DNA of 64,000 bases, from NCBI GenBank assembly GCA_047636995.1, contig JBLIGQ010000004.1, forward strand, positions 55,460 through 119,459, read 5' to 3'. This stretch comes from JAQWQB01 sp047636995. GTDB taxonomy: Bacteria > Bacteroidota > Bacteroidia > Flavobacteriales_D > Sanyastnellaceae. Made by a program: the position numbers and the translations under genes. The notes beneath the pieces were generated by a model. The model saw only the letters and a list, made by a program, of their open reading frames with translations, was not told where the DNA came from and made no database searches. This document shows positions 33,674 through 42,351 of this stretch, in pieces (the stretch's first letter is position 1; each line of letters starts with the position of its first letter).

Positions 33674-35200
33674 ATGCCAACAATAGAGAATATTGAACTT
33701 TCCCTTCTGAGCATTGATGATTATCAAGAGCTAAAAGAAGCGATGATTGATTCATACTTGAACATGCCTGACTCTTATTGGAGAGAACAGCAAATTCAGA
33801 AATTAATCAGCCTATTCCCTGAAGGGCAGGCAGTTATAAAAATCAACAATCAAATTGCTGGCTGTGCTTTGTCAATCATTTTGGATTACGACAAATATGA
33901 GGACGGACACACCTACAAGGAGATTACGGGTGAATACACATTCAACACCCATAATTCCAATGGAGATGTCCTTTACGGAATTGACGTGTTCATTAAGCCT
34001 GAATTTAGAGGTCTTCGTTTAGGGCGAAGACTTTACGATTACAGAAAAGAACTAGCTGAGCGTTTGAATCTAAAAGGTGTTGCCTTCGGAGGGCGAATTC
34101 CAAATTACCACAAACACGCATCTGACCTGTCGCCAAAAGAGTACATCGACAAAGTGCGTAGAAGGGAAATTCATGACCCTGTGCTCAATTTTCAAATCTC
34201 AAACGATTTCCACCCTTCAAAAGTTTTAAAAGGGTACTTGGAAGGCGATGAAGCTTCCAATGAGTTTGCCGTCTTGATGGAGTGGGACAACATCTACTAC
34301 GAAAAGCCTTCTTTGGAAGTCTCGGCTTTGAAGAAAGTAGTGCGTCTGGGACTGATTCAGTGGCAAATGCGTCCATATAAAGATCTTGACGAGCTTCTGC
34401 AACAAGTGGAATTCTTCGTAGATGCCGTTTCAGGATACCGGTCAGACTTCGCGTTGTTCCCAGAATTTTTCAACGCTCCGCTAATGGCAGACAATAATCA
34501 CATGTCCACTTCAGAAGCTATTCGGGAGCTGGCAAAGCATACTTCAGTCATTGTTGACCGTTTCGCGAAGCTGGCCATCTCTTACAACATCAACATCATT
34601 TCAGGAAGCATGCCTGAAATCAAAGATGACCGACTCTACAACGTGGGCTACCTCTGCAAGCGTGACGGTTCCATTGAGCGTTATGAAAAACTGCATGTGA
34701 CGCCTGATGAAGCTAAAGTTTGGGGCATGGTAGGTGGCAGTCAAATCAAAGCGTTTGACACAGATTGTGGTAAAATTGGCATTCTGATTTGTTATGACGC
34801 TGAATTCCCGGAATTGAGCAGACTGCTGGCTGACGAAGCCATGGACATCTTGTTTGTTCCATTCCTCACTGACACGCAAAACGGGTACTCGAGAGTGCGT
34901 CATTGCGCCCAAGCACGTGCCATTGAAAACGAATGTTATGTAGCCATTGCTGGCAGTGTTGGAAACCTCCCAAAGGTCCAAAATATGGACATTCAATTTG
35001 CCCAATCAATGGTGTTCACGCCTTGTGACTTTTCGTTCCCTGCAAATGGAATAAAAGCTGAGGCCACTCCAAACACTGAGATGATCTTGATTGCTGATGT
35101 AGACATTGGCTTGCTGCGCGAACTGAACCAATTTGGAAGTGTACGTAACCTAAAAGATCGAAGAAAAGACCTCTTCGAGTTGAAGCGAAAAGAGATGTAA
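33674..35200 (+). CDS. Bifunctional GNAT acetyltransferase / carbon-nitrogen hydrolase fusion
   Basis: 508 residues. The N-terminal ~200 form a GNAT domain with the acetyl-CoA loop in FIKPEFRGLRLGRRLYDY. From ~222 (VVRLGLIQWQMRPYKDLDE, nitrilase strand 1) the nitrilase domain holds the catalytic triad Glu264 (LFPEFF), Lys339 (YEKLHV) and Cys373 (ILICYDAEFPE). Nitrilase-superfamily amidases hydrolyse amide or nitrile bonds. The fusion occurs across Bacteroidota, but its substrates are unclear. The AraC regulator begins 40 bp downstream, so cotranscription or shared control is possible. Confidence 0.93.
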   Translation: MPTIENIELSLLSIDDYQELKEAMIDSYLNMPDSYWREQQIQKLISLFPEGQAVIKINNQIAGCALSIILDYDKYEDGHTYKEITGEYTFNTHNSNGDVLYGIDVFIKPEFRGLRLGRRLYDYRKELAERLNLKGVAFGGRIPNYHKHASDLSPKEYIDKVRRREIHDPVLNFQISNDFHPSKVLKGYLEGDEASNEFAVLMEWDNIYYEKPSLEVSALKKVVRLGLIQWQMRPYKDLDELLQQVEFFVDAVSGYRSDFALFPEFFNAPLMADNNHMSTSEAIRELAKHTSVIVDRFAKLAISYNINIISGSMPEIKDDRLYNVGYLCKRDGSIERYEKLHVTPDEAKVWGMVGGSQIKAFDTDCGKIGILICYDAEFPELSRLLADEAMDILFVPFLTDTQNGYSRVRHCAQARAIENECYVAIAGSVGNLPKVQNMDIQFAQSMVFTPCDFSFPANGIKAEATPNTEMILIADVDIGLLRELNQFGSVRNLKDRRKDLFELKRKEM

Positions 35201-35228
35201 ACACTGGGTTTCGTTGATAACCAAGACC

Positions 35229-35236
35229 TACCTTTG
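35229..35236 (+). promoter_or_regulatory. -7 element deciding the AraC start
   Basis: TACCTTTG, an exact TAnnTTTG match, is followed by TGGT and an in-frame GTG at 35241. Longer frames starting at TTG 35214 would begin upstream of this promoter, so GTG 35241 is the better start. Confidence 0.55.
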
Positions 35237-35240
35237 TGGT

Positions 35241-36107
35241 GTGAATGAAATCAAGACCTACAGCTCAGTGCACCGGAAGAATGATCACCTTCGATTTGGC
35301 ATTTCTAGGATGGAAGAGATTTATGACAGACACGAAGGGAAACCTGATGTGCCGCATCGCCATGATTACTTTACCATTGTATTGGTCATAAATGGCGAAG
35401 GAGAGCACGTGATTGATTTTCACACGCATGTTTTGTCAAGTCACCAAGCCTATTTTATCAGTCCGGGTCAGGTGCATCAAATCATTGAAAATAGGAGAAG
35501 CGTTGGATATGCGATTGTATTCAATGCTTCATTCTTGGCAGCAAACAACATTCCTCTTAGCTTCATTGAAGACGTTCATCTCTTTCAAGCAGAAAGCGCT
35601 GCACCAGCAATGGCCTTAAAAAATGAGGCTGAAGAAACGCTGCAAGGCTACTGCGAACAGATGCTCACTTGGTATGCCTCAGACCAGCAACTCAAAGAGC
35701 AAGCCTTGGGCTCTTTGCTCAAGCTCTTTTTAATCAGCTCCAACAGTTATTGTACTTTACCATTGGATTCTAACGAAGAATTGGAAGCGGGAAGAACCAT
35801 TTTAAAACGATTTAAAGCAATGGTGAATGCCAACCATGCGAAATGGCACTCTACGTCTGACTATGCTAAATCACTGAACATTTCGCCTGACCACCTCAAT
35901 CGCACAATTAAATCGCTCATTGGAAAAACAGCGAAAGAAACAATTCAAGACCGCATCATCATAGCTGCAAAACGCTTACTCTATTTCACAGAACTCTCAA
36001 CTAAAGAAATTGGCTTTCAACTCGGATTCGAAGAACCTTCACACTTCTCTGCTTTTTTCAAAAAGTGCACTGGCCAATCACCTACCGAGTTCAAAAAATC
36101 TACCTAA
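35241..36107 (+). CDS. AraC-family transcriptional regulator
   Basis: 288 residues from a GTG start. An N-terminal cupin-like sensor domain (~10-150; VPHRHDYFTIVLVINGEGEH and VLSSHQAYFISPGQVHQI) precedes two C-terminal helix-turn-helix units (LNISPDHLNRTIKSLIGKTA, then STKEIGFQLGFEEPSHFSAF, then FKKCTGQSPTEF). AraC proteins activate or repress genes on binding a small ligand. The immediate downstream genes encode a pirin and a nitroreductase, which are likely targets. The start is supported by the promoter 4 bases upstream. Confidence 0.92.
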   Translation: MNEIKTYSSVHRKNDHLRFGISRMEEIYDRHEGKPDVPHRHDYFTIVLVINGEGEHVIDFHTHVLSSHQAYFISPGQVHQIIENRRSVGYAIVFNASFLAANNIPLSFIEDVHLFQAESAAPAMALKNEAEETLQGYCEQMLTWYASDQQLKEQALGSLLKLFLISSNSYCTLPLDSNEELEAGRTILKRFKAMVNANHAKWHSTSDYAKSLNISPDHLNRTIKSLIGKTAKETIQDRIIIAAKRLLYFTELSTKEIGFQLGFEEPSHFSAFFKKCTGQSPTEFKKST

Positions 36108-36190
36108 CATCGGATTTTCATACGTCATTGTCCCTTTTTCATATCCCCTTCCCCGATTGATGTAACGACCTTTGAAAAAAAATTAAGCGC

Positions 36191-37075
36191 ATGGATCGAA
36201 AAGACTTTCTCAAAAAATCAGTGATTGCCTCTGCTGCTGCAGCATTCATACCAAGCGCATTAGAAGCGGCTACATTCACTGAATTCAAAAAGCATTCGAC
36301 CTATGATAAGTTGATGGACCAGGTAGGATTCAATCACATACCCAATACTGAGATACAAACGATGAATACAGTACTTCACAAAGCAGACTCACGCGGTCAT
36401 GCTGATCACGGTTGGCTAAAAAGCAATCACTCTTTTAGTTTCGCGAATTACCACAATCCCCAGCGCATGAATTTTGGTGTGCTTCGCGTATTGAATGATG
36501 ACTTTGTGGAAGGAGGAAAAGGATTTGGAACACACCCCCATGACAACATGGAAATTGTCTCCATTCCCCTCGAAGGAAACTTGAAACACCAAGACAACAT
36601 GGGAAATATGGCGGTCATCAAATCTGGGGATGTACAAGTGATGAGCGCTGGCACCGGAATTCAGCACAGCGAATTCAACGAAAGCGAAAGTGATGCCGTT
36701 AAATTCTTACAAATCTGGGTGTTCCCAAATAAACGAAATGTTGAACCACGTTATGATCAAATCACTTTACCGAAAGAAGTGAAACAGAATACTTTTCTTC
36801 AAGTAGTTTCTCCCAACCCCAATGATGACGGTGTTTGGGTGAATCAAAATGCTTGGTTTCACATTGGAACTTTCTCGAAAGACGGAAGTGCTACCTATAA
36901 GCTAAAGGACCCTTCAAATGGCTTGTATGCCTTTATGTTGGAAGGAGATTTGAACATTGCTGGACAACCCTTAAACAAACGCGATGGTTTCGGTATTTGG
37001 AATGTCACAGAACTTAACGTGACAGCTCAAAGCGATGCCCGCGTTCTATTCATGGAAGTTCCCATGAACATCTAA
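36191..37075 (+). CDS. Pirin-family protein with export signal
   Basis: 294 residues. The first ~28 residues (MDRKDFLKKSVIASAAAAF) look like an export signal of the RKDFLKKS kind seen on Tat-like substrates, with only one Arg of the twin pair. The pirin cupin follows: RGHADHGWL, SFSFANYHNPQRMNFG, then metal ligands THPHDNME and IQHSEFNES. Most pirins are cytosolic and act as quercetinases or redox-linked regulators; this one may be periplasmic. It lies between an AraC regulator and a nitroreductase. Confidence 0.88.
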   Translation: MDRKDFLKKSVIASAAAAFIPSALEAATFTEFKKHSTYDKLMDQVGFNHIPNTEIQTMNTVLHKADSRGHADHGWLKSNHSFSFANYHNPQRMNFGVLRVLNDDFVEGGKGFGTHPHDNMEIVSIPLEGNLKHQDNMGNMAVIKSGDVQVMSAGTGIQHSEFNESESDAVKFLQIWVFPNKRNVEPRYDQITLPKEVKQNTFLQVVSPNPNDDGVWVNQNAWFHIGTFSKDGSATYKLKDPSNGLYAFMLEGDLNIAGQPLNKRDGFGIWNVTELNVTAQSDARVLFMEVPMNI

Positions 37076-37085
37076 TAATAATGGA

Positions 37086-37718
37086 ATGTCGTTAAAAGAA
37101 AATCTAAAATGGCGTTATGCTGTGAAGCTGTTTGATTCAGCGTACAAGGTTACGTCAGCAGATATCACATACCTCCAATCTTGCATTCAACTGTCTGCTT
37201 CGTCCTATGGACTGCAGCCCTATAAAATACTTCGAATTCAGAATTCAGAAGTAAGAGCAATTTTAAGACCAGCCTCTTGGAATCAGCCACAAATTACTGA
37301 TGCCTCAGAATTATTTGTCTTCTGCAATTATGCCTCAGTACAAGATGCACATATTGACAAAATGGCAAAAGCGAAGGGTGAAAAACAAGGTATGGATGCC
37401 GCCAAGATTGAGGGTTACACCCATTTCATGAAAAGTAAAATTGGCGCTCTAAGTGCTGATGAGCAAAATAATTGGACCGCAAAACAAGCATATATCGCCC
37501 TGGGGAATGCCCTGGCCGCTTGCGCCGAATTGGGCCTTGATTCTTGTCCGATTGAAGGTTTTGAAAGATCAGAATACAACCGCATACTTCAGCTTGATGA
37601 AAAAGGGCTTAACGCTTGTGTCATATTGGCTGTTGGAAAGCGCTCAGAAGCTGATTTAACTTCAAAAGCACCGAAATACAGAAAGGAAACTAAAGCACTT
37701 TTTGAAGTGTGTGACTAA
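37086..37718 (+). CDS. NAD(P)H-dependent nitroreductase family oxidoreductase
   Basis: 210 residues of the FMN nitroreductase fold, close to E. coli NfsB: KWRYAVKLFDSAYKVTSADI near the N terminus, LSASSYGLQPYKILRI, and late NALAACAELGLDSCPIEGF and VILAVGKRSEAD. Such enzymes reduce nitro compounds and quinones with NAD(P)H. Starts 11 bp after the pirin stop, so the two are probably cotranscribed. Its stop touches the convergent lipoprotein gene. Confidence 0.93.
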   Translation: MSLKENLKWRYAVKLFDSAYKVTSADITYLQSCIQLSASSYGLQPYKILRIQNSEVRAILRPASWNQPQITDASELFVFCNYASVQDAHIDKMAKAKGEKQGMDAAKIEGYTHFMKSKIGALSADEQNNWTAKQAYIALGNALAACAELGLDSCPIEGFERSEYNRILQLDEKGLNACVILAVGKRSEADLTSKAPKYRKETKALFEVCD

Positions 37719-39344
37719 TTACTTCTTGGTCCGTTTGAGCTCGAGCATGTTCACTCCATTCGTTTCAAAATCAATTACTTCCTTCCGAACGAAGTGAGAT
37801 ACTTGGTCATAAAACAAAGGGATTACCGGAGTATCTTGCATGATCAGACTATCCATGGATTGATATAAACTCAGCCTTTCTTTGGGCGAAGCAATACTAG
37901 CTGCATCATACAAAGAATCAAATGTGTGATTTGAGTAGTGCGTGTAATTAGGCCCCCCAGGACAAAAATTCTGACTGTAAAACAACATCAGAAAGTTTTC
38001 AGCATCAGGATAATCTGCCAACCAAGATTTACGGAATAGAAGTGCCTGTGATTTCGCCACCTTTTCCCTGTGAGACGAACTTGCAAGCACATCTATTTCA
38101 ACTTGAATGCCAATTTGTGCCCATTGGAACTGCAAGAATTCGCACAAATCTACGTAGTCACTTGTGGTGCTCAAGGGGATTGATGGCAACCCCTTTCCTT
38201 CTGGATATCCCGCTTCTTTGAGCAGTTCTTTAGCCTTGACTAAATCGAACCGAACACCATACTGCGCATTTTCATTGAAAGCTGGTAGCCCTTTTGGCAC
38301 AAAACCATGTCCGGCTTCATACACTGAGTTGTTTCTCAAATAACGCACCATCGCCTCGCGGTCTACACTGTAGTTCAACGCCTGTCTTACCAACCTGTTT
38401 TTAAGCGGATGACCTTCCAAAATAGCCGCAGAATCATCTACCAAAATCCCGATGTAGTCTGTCTTAATAAAAGGGACACGCTGGAAATTCAGTTTATCAT
38501 TGAACGCTTCGCGAAGCTCCCCCGTTGGAAGAAGTAACTCATCTTTAAAGGAGCTGTGCAAGCCCGACATAAAATCGTACTTTCCTTGCAAGAGGCCGAG
38601 GTATTCAGCACTCATATCACGAACGAATTCTACTTTCACGGCATCGAGGTAAGGGAGTTGAACTCCTTCCTCATCATACTCCCAGAACTGTTCGTTTTTG
38701 TGAAACACGAGGGCCACATCTTCCATCCAAAAAGCAAACTTAAAAGGCCCCGTTCCGATGGGGTTCGATCTAAAATCATTCCCAAAATGAGCAACAATTT
38801 CTTCTGGAACAATGTTGGCATATTGCGTGCAAAGCATGCCTAAAAACGGCGGAAAAGGTTTGTTTAAATGAAGGCGAAGTGTTGATGAATTGACCACCTC
38901 AATTGGGCTTTCAGACCTTAGAGGATCAAAAATCCATTTACCAGGAGAGGCTGTTTTCTCATCCAAAATACGGTTGAAGCTGTAAAGAACATCAGCCGCT
39001 GTTACGGGTCTATTTCCTTCTGGAAAGAGTTCAGAAGAGTGAAAGAATACATTTGGACGGAGGGAAAAAGTGTAAGTAAGTCTGTCTTCACTGACCTTCC
39101 AACTTTCAGCGATCGATGGCTGAATTTGAAGATTTTCATCTAAAGAAACAAGTCCGTCAAACAATTGGTTGACCGCCCACATGTTTTCTAAATTACGAGC
39201 GAAAGCAGGATCCAAAGAAGTGATCCCATTCGACTCATTGTAAGTGAAAACGGCTTTTTCTTCCTTTTCGCTCGAGCTCTGATAGCAGGCGCTCAGACTA
39301 AATGTCAAAAGAATTAAAATAGTACAGTTAATCTGCAGCTTCAT
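37719..39344 (-). CDS. ABC transporter peptide-binding lipoprotein (SBP_bac_5 family)
   Basis: 541 residues with a lipobox signal (LLTFSLSACYQ, Cys20), so anchored to a membrane. The fold is that of DppA/OppA-type binding proteins: TSLDPAFARNLENMW near the start, SWKVSEDRLTYTFSLRPNVF, PVTAADVLYSFNRI, and a late FMLFYSQNFCPGG/HTPVIPLFY-type region. No permease or ATPase genes flank it; it is an orphan subunit in this window. The ATG at 39344 is supported by TATCTTCG 5 bases upstream. Confidence 0.88.
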   Translation of the reverse strand: MKLQINCTILILLTFSLSACYQSSSEKEEKAVFTYNESNGITSLDPAFARNLENMWAVNQLFDGLVSLDENLQIQPSIAESWKVSEDRLTYTFSLRPNVFFHSSELFPEGNRPVTAADVLYSFNRILDEKTASPGKWIFDPLRSESPIEVVNSSTLRLHLNKPFPPFLGMLCTQYANIVPEEIVAHFGNDFRSNPIGTGPFKFAFWMEDVALVFHKNEQFWEYDEEGVQLPYLDAVKVEFVRDMSAEYLGLLQGKYDFMSGLHSSFKDELLLPTGELREAFNDKLNFQRVPFIKTDYIGILVDDSAAILEGHPLKNRLVRQALNYSVDREAMVRYLRNNSVYEAGHGFVPKGLPAFNENAQYGVRFDLVKAKELLKEAGYPEGKGLPSIPLSTTSDYVDLCEFLQFQWAQIGIQVEIDVLASSSHREKVAKSQALLFRKSWLADYPDAENFLMLFYSQNFCPGGPNYTHYSNHTFDSLYDAASIASPKERLSLYQSMDSLIMQDTPVIPLFYDQVSHFVRKEVIDFETNGVNMLELKRTKK

Positions 39345-39349
39345 AGCTG

Positions 39350-39357
39350 CGAAGATA
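39350..39357 (-). promoter_or_regulatory. -7 element of the peptide-binding lipoprotein, leaderless-type
   Basis: TATCTTCG (one mismatch to TAnnTTTG) is followed by CAGCT and the ATG at 39344. Confidence 0.45.
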
Positions 39358-39363
39358 TTGAAC

Positions 39364-39777
39364 TTACTCGGTCATTGCATCTCGAATTACCTCAACTGTT
39401 TCCGGGTTGTAATATCGATCAGCTTTCCGCTGTCCTGAGGTGGTGTATCGTTCCCATCCACCAATTTTAAGACCGTAATTGTACATCCCTCTTGACTCGA
39501 CCTTTCCGTTGGAATGATAAAAAACGAATTCTCCATGCTCCATGAACTTCTCATCTATAAAGATGTAGATACCTTCGGCTTTAACAAATTCTTCTCTTGT
39601 TCGAATGATCGCTTTAAAGGTATTGTCGGCAATTTCAACAAGTTCCCTTTTAAAAGAAGACTTCCGTTTTTTGGTTTCATCAAGCTTGATGTCTAAATAG
39701 TCTGTCTCCTGAGCTGAGATCTGTACGAAAGCTATTAGCGCAAAGACTAATAAACTATATCTAACTAGTATTTTCAT
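39364..39777 (-). CDS. Hypothetical exported protein with MORN-like repeats
   Basis: 137 residues with a signal peptide (LLVFALIAFVQISAQ). The mature part has a ~60-residue lead-in (KRKSSFKRELVEIADNTFK) and a region with two MORN-like units (GEFVFYHSNGKVESRGMYNY and GLKIGGWERYTTSGQRKADR), where G-x-W/Y-x-x-Y repeats are typical. Function unknown. It lies 19 bp before the start of the peptide-binding lipoprotein gene on the same strand, but that gene appears to have its own promoter. Confidence 0.75.
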   Translation of the reverse strand: MKILVRYSLLVFALIAFVQISAQETDYLDIKLDETKKRKSSFKRELVEIADNTFKAIIRTREEFVKAEGIYIFIDEKFMEHGEFVFYHSNGKVESRGMYNYGLKIGGWERYTTSGQRKADRYYNPETVEVIRDAMTE

Positions 39778-39896
39778 TGAGTGCTTTTCTTCTAGTGTTT
39801 ACGCCTAAAACGCATGAAGGTTCCCTCCTTTAAAACAACCAGAGAACTGAGCTGTTAAAATGCTACAAGATTTATGGTCTGGAAAGCTCCTTTACC

Positions 39897-39904
39897 TAAC
39901 TTTG
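39897..39904 (+). promoter_or_regulatory. -7 element of the TonB receptor operon, decides its start
   Basis: TAACTTTG, an exact TAnnTTTG match, 23 bp before the ATG at 39928. An in-frame ATG at 39874 lies upstream of it and is therefore not used. Confidence 0.6.
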
Positions 39905-39927
39905 CTGATCTCAGTTCATCTGAAAAA

Positions 39928-42348
39928 ATGTTCAAAAAACTACTCGTTTCATTTCTCTTTTTCATCTTATTTTGCACTTCGTTCGGACAAGATAAATTCA
40001 CGATAAGCGGTACCATTACTGACGCTTTAGACGGTGAGTCTATTGTTGGTGTAAATGTAATTGTGAAAGAATTAAACCAGGGTGTTCCTACAAATGTCTA
40101 CGGATTTTACTCTTTAACAATTCCAGAAGGAACGTACACTCTTTCCTACAGCTTTATTGGCTATCAGACTACAGAGAAGAAAGTGATCTTAAATCAAAAT
40201 ACTTCAATCAGTTTAGAACTTCAATCAGGTATAATTGAAGGTCCTACTGTCATCATTCAGGGCGAAAAGAGTAAAAACACCGAAAGCACAGAAATGGGGC
40301 GCGCCAGCTTCGAGGTGGAGACCATCAAAAAATTACCTGCGTTACTCGGGGAAGTAGACATTCTCAAAACCATTCAGTACTTACCTGGAATTCAAGCAGC
40401 TGGAGAAGGGAACAGTGGCTTTTACGTGCGTGGAGGCGGCCCTGATCAAAACCTAATTCTGCTTGACAACGCCACCATTTACAATGCTTCTCACCTTTTC
40501 GGATTCTTTTCTGTCTTCAATGCAGATGCGGTCAAAAGCGTAGAAGTGATCAAAGGAGGAATGCCCGCTGAATATGGCGGACGGGTTTCTTCGGTTTTAG
40601 ACATTACTTTAAAAGAAGGGAACAAAAAGGAGTACGTTTTTGAAGGAGGAATTGGCTTAATTAGCTCACGATTCACGGCGCAAGGACCCATCAAAAAGAA
40701 CGTCTCTAGCTTTATTATTTCTGGCAGACGAACGTATATAGATGTTCTAGCGCGACCGCTGATTGAAGGGAATCCAAATTTTGCTGGGTCTGGTTATTAC
40801 TTCTTGGATTTGAATGCGAAGTTCAATCATCGTTTTTCTGATAAAGACCAAATTTTTGCCAGTGGTTATTTCGGAAGAGATGTCTTCACCTTTAACAGTT
40901 CGCAAGTAGGGTTTGGCTTGGAAATTCCATGGGGCAACACTATGGCTTCATTGCGCTGGAATCACTTGTTCAGCGATAAGCTGTTCATGAATACGAACCT
41001 GACCTATAGCAAATATGAATTCGCATTCAACGGCAGCCAAGACGCCTTTCAATTCAGCCTGCAATCTGGCATTGAAGACTGGTCAGGAAAAGTTCAATTC
41101 AGCTGGTATCCAAATCTAAAACATGAAGTCAAAGGCGGTGTTGATTATGTGTATCACACCTTTTCGCCTAGCCAAGCCACCGCTCAATCTGAAGACGTTG
41201 TGTTTGACCTAGGAGAAAACATGCTGACCTTCAGCCATGAAACTTCACTTTACATCCAAGATGAAATTACAGTATCTGATGTGTTCAAAGTCAACGTCGG
41301 TCTTCGTTATTCTTCTTTTGCTCATGTTGGTCCGTTTACCCGTTTTATTGAAGACCCAAATCAATCTAATTTTTCTCAAACGCAACCCAACGAAACCATA
41401 GTCTATGGCAAAGGTGACCTCGTGAAATTCTATGGCGGATTTGAACCGCGACTAAGTGCGCGTTACACGCTCAATGAACGTTCATCTATCAAAGCAGGCT
41501 TCTCACAGAACTATCAATATGTACATTTGGCTAGCCTCACTCCCACCTCGCTTCCTGGCGATGTTTGGCTGCCAAGTTCAGACGTGGTGAATCCTCAATT
41601 TGGAACGCAATATTCTGTTGGTTACTTCAGAAATTTCGCCAATGATAAGTGGGAAACATCAGTGGAGCTTTATTACAAAGACATGGATAATCTGGTAGAA
41701 TATGAAGAGGGAGCTTCGCCAGAAAATACGTTGAACAATAATACAGACAGTCAATTGGTTTTCGGCAGTGGATACTCTTATGGAGCTGAGCTATTCATCA
41801 AAAAATCATTTGGTGATTTGAACGGGTGGGTTGGCTATACATGGAGCAAGACCATGCGCCTATTTGAAGACTTGAATGACGGAAATGAATATCCTTCCCG
41901 CTTTGATCGCAGACATGATTTGAGCTTGGTTTTGAGCTATAAACTCAATGACAAATGGGAATTCGGTGGGGTATTTGTTTATGGAACAGGAAGTGCCATA
42001 ACCTTGCCCGTTTCAAGGTATTTCTATGAAGGAAGAGTGGTTGATGTTTATGGAGACCGAAACAGCTTTCGCATGGCGGCATACCACCGTGTAGATTTCG
42101 CCGCAACGCTCACGCCGAAAAATTCTAAGAAAAGTTTTGACCCTGAAACGGGCAACGAAATCAGAACTCCTCGTAGATTTAAAAGTTCATGGGTTTTCTC
42201 GGTTTACAACTTGTACAACAGACAGAACCCTTATTTCATTTACTTTGGTAACGACGGAAACTTGAGTGAAGGAAACCTAGAAATAAAAGCGTTCCAAGTG
42301 AGCCTCTTTCCTATTTTACCTTCTGTCACATGGAATTTCCGTTTTTAA
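39928..42348 (+). CDS. TonB-dependent outer-membrane receptor with carboxypeptidase-regulatory-like domain
   Basis: 806 residues from the ATG at 39928. A signal peptide (LLVSFLFFILFCTSFGQ) is followed by a CarboxypepD_reg-like domain (~23-105; ISGTITDALDGESIVGVNVI), the plug (~135-240; GEVDILKTIQYLPGIQAAGE, then SGFYVRGGGPDQNLILLDNA, then EYGGRVSSVLDITLKEG) and a 22-stranded barrel to the aromatic C terminus (WNFRF). This architecture imports large or complex substrates with TonB energy. No SusD-type lipoprotein adjoins it; an ABC exporter follows after 3 bp. Confidence 0.93.
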   Translation: MFKKLLVSFLFFILFCTSFGQDKFTISGTITDALDGESIVGVNVIVKELNQGVPTNVYGFYSLTIPEGTYTLSYSFIGYQTTEKKVILNQNTSISLELQSGIIEGPTVIIQGEKSKNTESTEMGRASFEVETIKKLPALLGEVDILKTIQYLPGIQAAGEGNSGFYVRGGGPDQNLILLDNATIYNASHLFGFFSVFNADAVKSVEVIKGGMPAEYGGRVSSVLDITLKEGNKKEYVFEGGIGLISSRFTAQGPIKKNVSSFIISGRRTYIDVLARPLIEGNPNFAGSGYYFLDLNAKFNHRFSDKDQIFASGYFGRDVFTFNSSQVGFGLEIPWGNTMASLRWNHLFSDKLFMNTNLTYSKYEFAFNGSQDAFQFSLQSGIEDWSGKVQFSWYPNLKHEVKGGVDYVYHTFSPSQATAQSEDVVFDLGENMLTFSHETSLYIQDEITVSDVFKVNVGLRYSSFAHVGPFTRFIEDPNQSNFSQTQPNETIVYGKGDLVKFYGGFEPRLSARYTLNERSSIKAGFSQNYQYVHLASLTPTSLPGDVWLPSSDVVNPQFGTQYSVGYFRNFANDKWETSVELYYKDMDNLVEYEEGASPENTLNNNTDSQLVFGSGYSYGAELFIKKSFGDLNGWVGYTWSKTMRLFEDLNDGNEYPSRFDRRHDLSLVLSYKLNDKWEFGGVFVYGTGSAITLPVSRYFYEGRVVDVYGDRNSFRMAAYHRVDFAATLTPKNSKKSFDPETGNEIRTPRRFKSSWVFSVYNLYNRQNPYFIYFGNDGNLSEGNLEIKAFQVSLFPILPSVTWNFRF

Positions 42349-42351
42349 CCT

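Noticed and set aside
39874..39927. ATG at 39874 as start of the TonB receptor
   Set aside because: It precedes the TAACTTTG promoter element and would put 18 polar residues before the signal peptide.
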